DNA from: CAVVSD01 sp963757125
GTDB lineage: Bacteria > Actinomycetota > Thermoleophilia > Solirubrobacterales > Solirubrobacteraceae
DNA length: 64,000 nucleotides
Direction of reading: 5' to 3'
Assembly (NCBI GenBank): GCA_963757125.1
Contig: CAVWQP010000009.1
Location: 1,674,001 to 1,738,000, forward strand
Of this stretch, positions 62,546 to 64,000 are shown piece after piece. The position numbers were made by a program, and so were the translations under genes. The notes under the pieces are model-generated. The model ran no database searches. It was given only the letters and a program-made list of their open reading frames with translations, and was not told the DNA's origin. Numbering within the stretch: the first letter of the stretch is position 1; each line of letters opens with the position of its first letter.

Positions 62546-63636
62546 GTGGGCACCGTCGCCCGCGCGTCGCGCTGGTCATCCTCGAGCTCGCCGGCGAGCT
62601 CGGCGTAGGCGCCCGCATACTCGGCGGCGACACGTTCTGACGCGAAGCGCAGCGCATAGCGGCGCGCGCCGAGCAGGTCGGTAACGCGGCGGTTCGCAAG
62701 CACGTCGTCGATCGCGGCCGCGAGCGCCGCGGGGTCCTCGCTCGGGACGACGATGCCGCGGCCCGCCGCGAGCGTGCGAGGCAGACCGTCGACGTCAGTG
62801 CCGATCACCGGCACCCCGCGGGCCATCCCGAGCACCGCCGTCTGTGACCAGGACTCATCGCGCGAGGGCACGACGAGCACCGCAGCGCCGGCGATCGCGC
62901 CGCTGGGCCGATTCCGCCAGCCGCACAGGCGCACCCGCCCGCTCAGCCCGAGGCGACGTATCTGCCGGGCGAGCGCCTGCCGCATCGGACCGGCCCCCAG
63001 CAGCAGCGCGGACGGGGCGTCGGGCAAGAGCGCCAGCGCATCCAGCAGCACGTCAGGTCCCTTCTCCGGATGCAGCCGCCCGGCGAACACGATCCGCGGG
63101 GTCGGCAGGCCTGCCAGCGGCGGTCCGTCGAGGTCGGCGACCGGGGAGATCCCCTCCCGGATGAGCGCGGGATCGAGCCCGGCCGCCAGGATCGCGCGAC
63201 GCGCGCCAGGACCGTGCGCGTAGAGGCGGTCGACGCGCCGCAGGCCGCGGCGCAACGCGTGCAGCGGCTCCCCGGCGGGCCAGGTGAGGTCGTTGTGCTC
63301 ACTCGCCACCAGCGGGACGCCGTCGGGGACGGCCCGGCTGGCGGCCCACCACCCGCCGAACATGTGCGCGTGCACGAGCCGCGCGTCCTCCAGGCGCGGA
63401 GCGAGCCAGCGCGCGAAGTGCGGGTCGGCCTGCCATTGCTGGTCGCCGCCGGCCCCGTAGACCTCGACCGCGACGCCCATCCGCGCGGCCAGCGCGAGAC
63501 CCTCCGGCGAGGCCCAGCCGACGAGCACGCGCGAGGCGATGCCGTGGGCCTCCAGCCCGCGCACGACGCGCAACGCCGACAGCTGAGCGCCACCGGGCTC
63601 GAGCTTCGCGATCACGCGTGTCACCAGCCCGGTCAT
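62542..63636 (-). CDS. Glycosyltransferase family 4
   Basis: GT-B fold glycosyltransferase of about 364 residues (ATG 63636, alternatively 63669). N-terminal KLEPGGAQLSALRVVRGLEA and LVHAHMFGGWWAASR; C-terminal RIVFAGRLHPEKGPDVLLDA, GWRNRPSGAIAGAAVLVVPS and the donor-binding E-S-W-S-Q-T region (SRDESWSQTAVLGMARGVPV). It transfers a sugar to an unknown acceptor, probably a surface glycan or a glycolipid. Confidence 0.93.
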   Translation of the reverse strand: MTGLVTRVIAKLEPGGAQLSALRVVRGLEAHGIASRVLVGWASPEGLALAARMGVAVEVYGAGGDQQWQADPHFARWLAPRLEDARLVHAHMFGGWWAASRAVPDGVPLVASEHNDLTWPAGEPLHALRRGLRRVDRLYAHGPGARRAILAAGLDPALIREGISPVADLDGPPLAGLPTPRIVFAGRLHPEKGPDVLLDALALLPDAPSALLLGAGPMRQALARQIRRLGLSGRVRLCGWRNRPSGAIAGAAVLVVPSRDESWSQTAVLGMARGVPVIGTDVDGLPRTLAAGRGIVVPSEDPAALAAAIDDVLANRRVTDLLGARRYALRFASERVAAEYAGAYAELAGELEDDQRDARATVPT

Positions 63637-63860
63637 GGACGACGATCCGGACGTCGGCGACGGCTCCAAGCTGCGGCGCGGCGGCCGGCTAGACGTCGCA
63701 GGGCGCCACGACGGAGACGACGTTCGCGAGCTCGCGAGAAGCGACTGCCGACAGTTCGCCTGGCGCCGTACTCGACGGCGGCGCTGACAGTTGAGTGGAA
63801 GGAGTCAGCACGCGGATCATCATACGGTGTACGACGCGAGGCGCCGCAATCACGATGCGG

Positions 63861-64000
63861 TCAGGCCGCGGCGTCGGCCTCCTGGACGGAGGCCGCGGCC
63901 GCCTCGGGACCCTGCGCCGCCGCCGCCGGGTCCATCCACATGACCTGCCAGCCGTGCCCGTCGAGGTCGAAGAAGCTGCGCGTGTACATGAAGCCGTGAT
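63861..64000 (-). CDS. VOC family protein, 3' end only
   Basis: The minus strand at the right edge codes the end of a glyoxalase-like protein: HGFMYTRSFFDLDGHGWQVM, then WMDPAAAAQGPEAAAA and a stop at 63861-63863. FFDLDGHGWQVMWMDP is the usual last beta strand of short VOC proteins (as in PhnB/YwsA-like members). The rest of the gene is outside the window. Confidence 0.8.
   Translation of the reverse strand, partial: HGFMYTRSFFDLDGHGWQVMWMDPAAAAQGPEAAAASVQEADAAA

Overview
The window looks like chromosome from a very GC-rich actinomycete. The actinobacterial-type integration host factor next to gmk, the PyrR-led pyrimidine operon and the rnj-dapA and rimP-nusA-infB blocks fit Actinomycetota. 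The mix of neighbours makes me think of Thermoleophilia/Solirubrobacterales, but that rank is inference. Most genes are packed with ATGA, GTGA or TGATG overlaps.

Layout. 1-2000: 5' part of ftsK (minus strand), running off the left edge and broken by several single-base frameshifts. 2083-9379: plus-strand run of an ABC exporter (ATPase, FtsX-type permease), a secreted metallophosphoesterase, an unrecognised Rossmann-like protein, an AlkZ-like winged-helix protein and a universal stress protein. 9393-12195: beta-carbonic anhydrase with a tiny secreted-peptide gene, and a two-component system. 12197-32603: a housekeeping region, mostly on the minus strand (rimP, nusA, ylxR, infB, DUF503, rbfA, nrnA, truB, ribF, rpsO, peroxiredoxin, then pnp, M16 peptidase, dapB, and further left dapA and rnj). 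It is interrupted by a threonine aldolase, a ThDP enzyme and a MatC-transporter remnant. 32730-39838: TPR protein, two tandem TgpA-like transglutaminases, DUF58 and MoxR. 39841-42265: coaBC, rpoZ, gmk, mihF. 42434-49454: the operon pyrR-pyrB-pyrC-carA-carB with a PyrR-type RNA hairpin in its leader. 49548-54311: small accessory genes (SnoaL-like, LLM oxidoreductase, YtoQ, PASTA protein, RNase Z, AraC regulator, VOC protein, secreted HExxH protein).

54329-59751: a tRNA-Arg(CCG) gene with a 5.35 kb integrated element flanked by a 43-bp perfect direct repeat of the tRNA 3' part. It carries a tyrosine recombinase, an alpha/beta hydrolase and a large LuxR-type ATPase regulator. 59752-64000: a hypothetical gene, a RibD/DHFR-like reductase, a decayed glutathione S-transferase, a small acidic protein, a methyltransferase-like protein, a glycosyltransferase and the 3' end of a VOC gene.

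Frameshifts are frequent at 0-10.5 kb and 54.7-60 kb but almost absent between. They hit ftsK, normally an essential gene, so at least some are probably sequence errors rather than gene decay. I found no CRISPR array, rRNA, prophage structural genes or recognisable defence system. The element in tRNA-Arg is the most unusual structure I can support.
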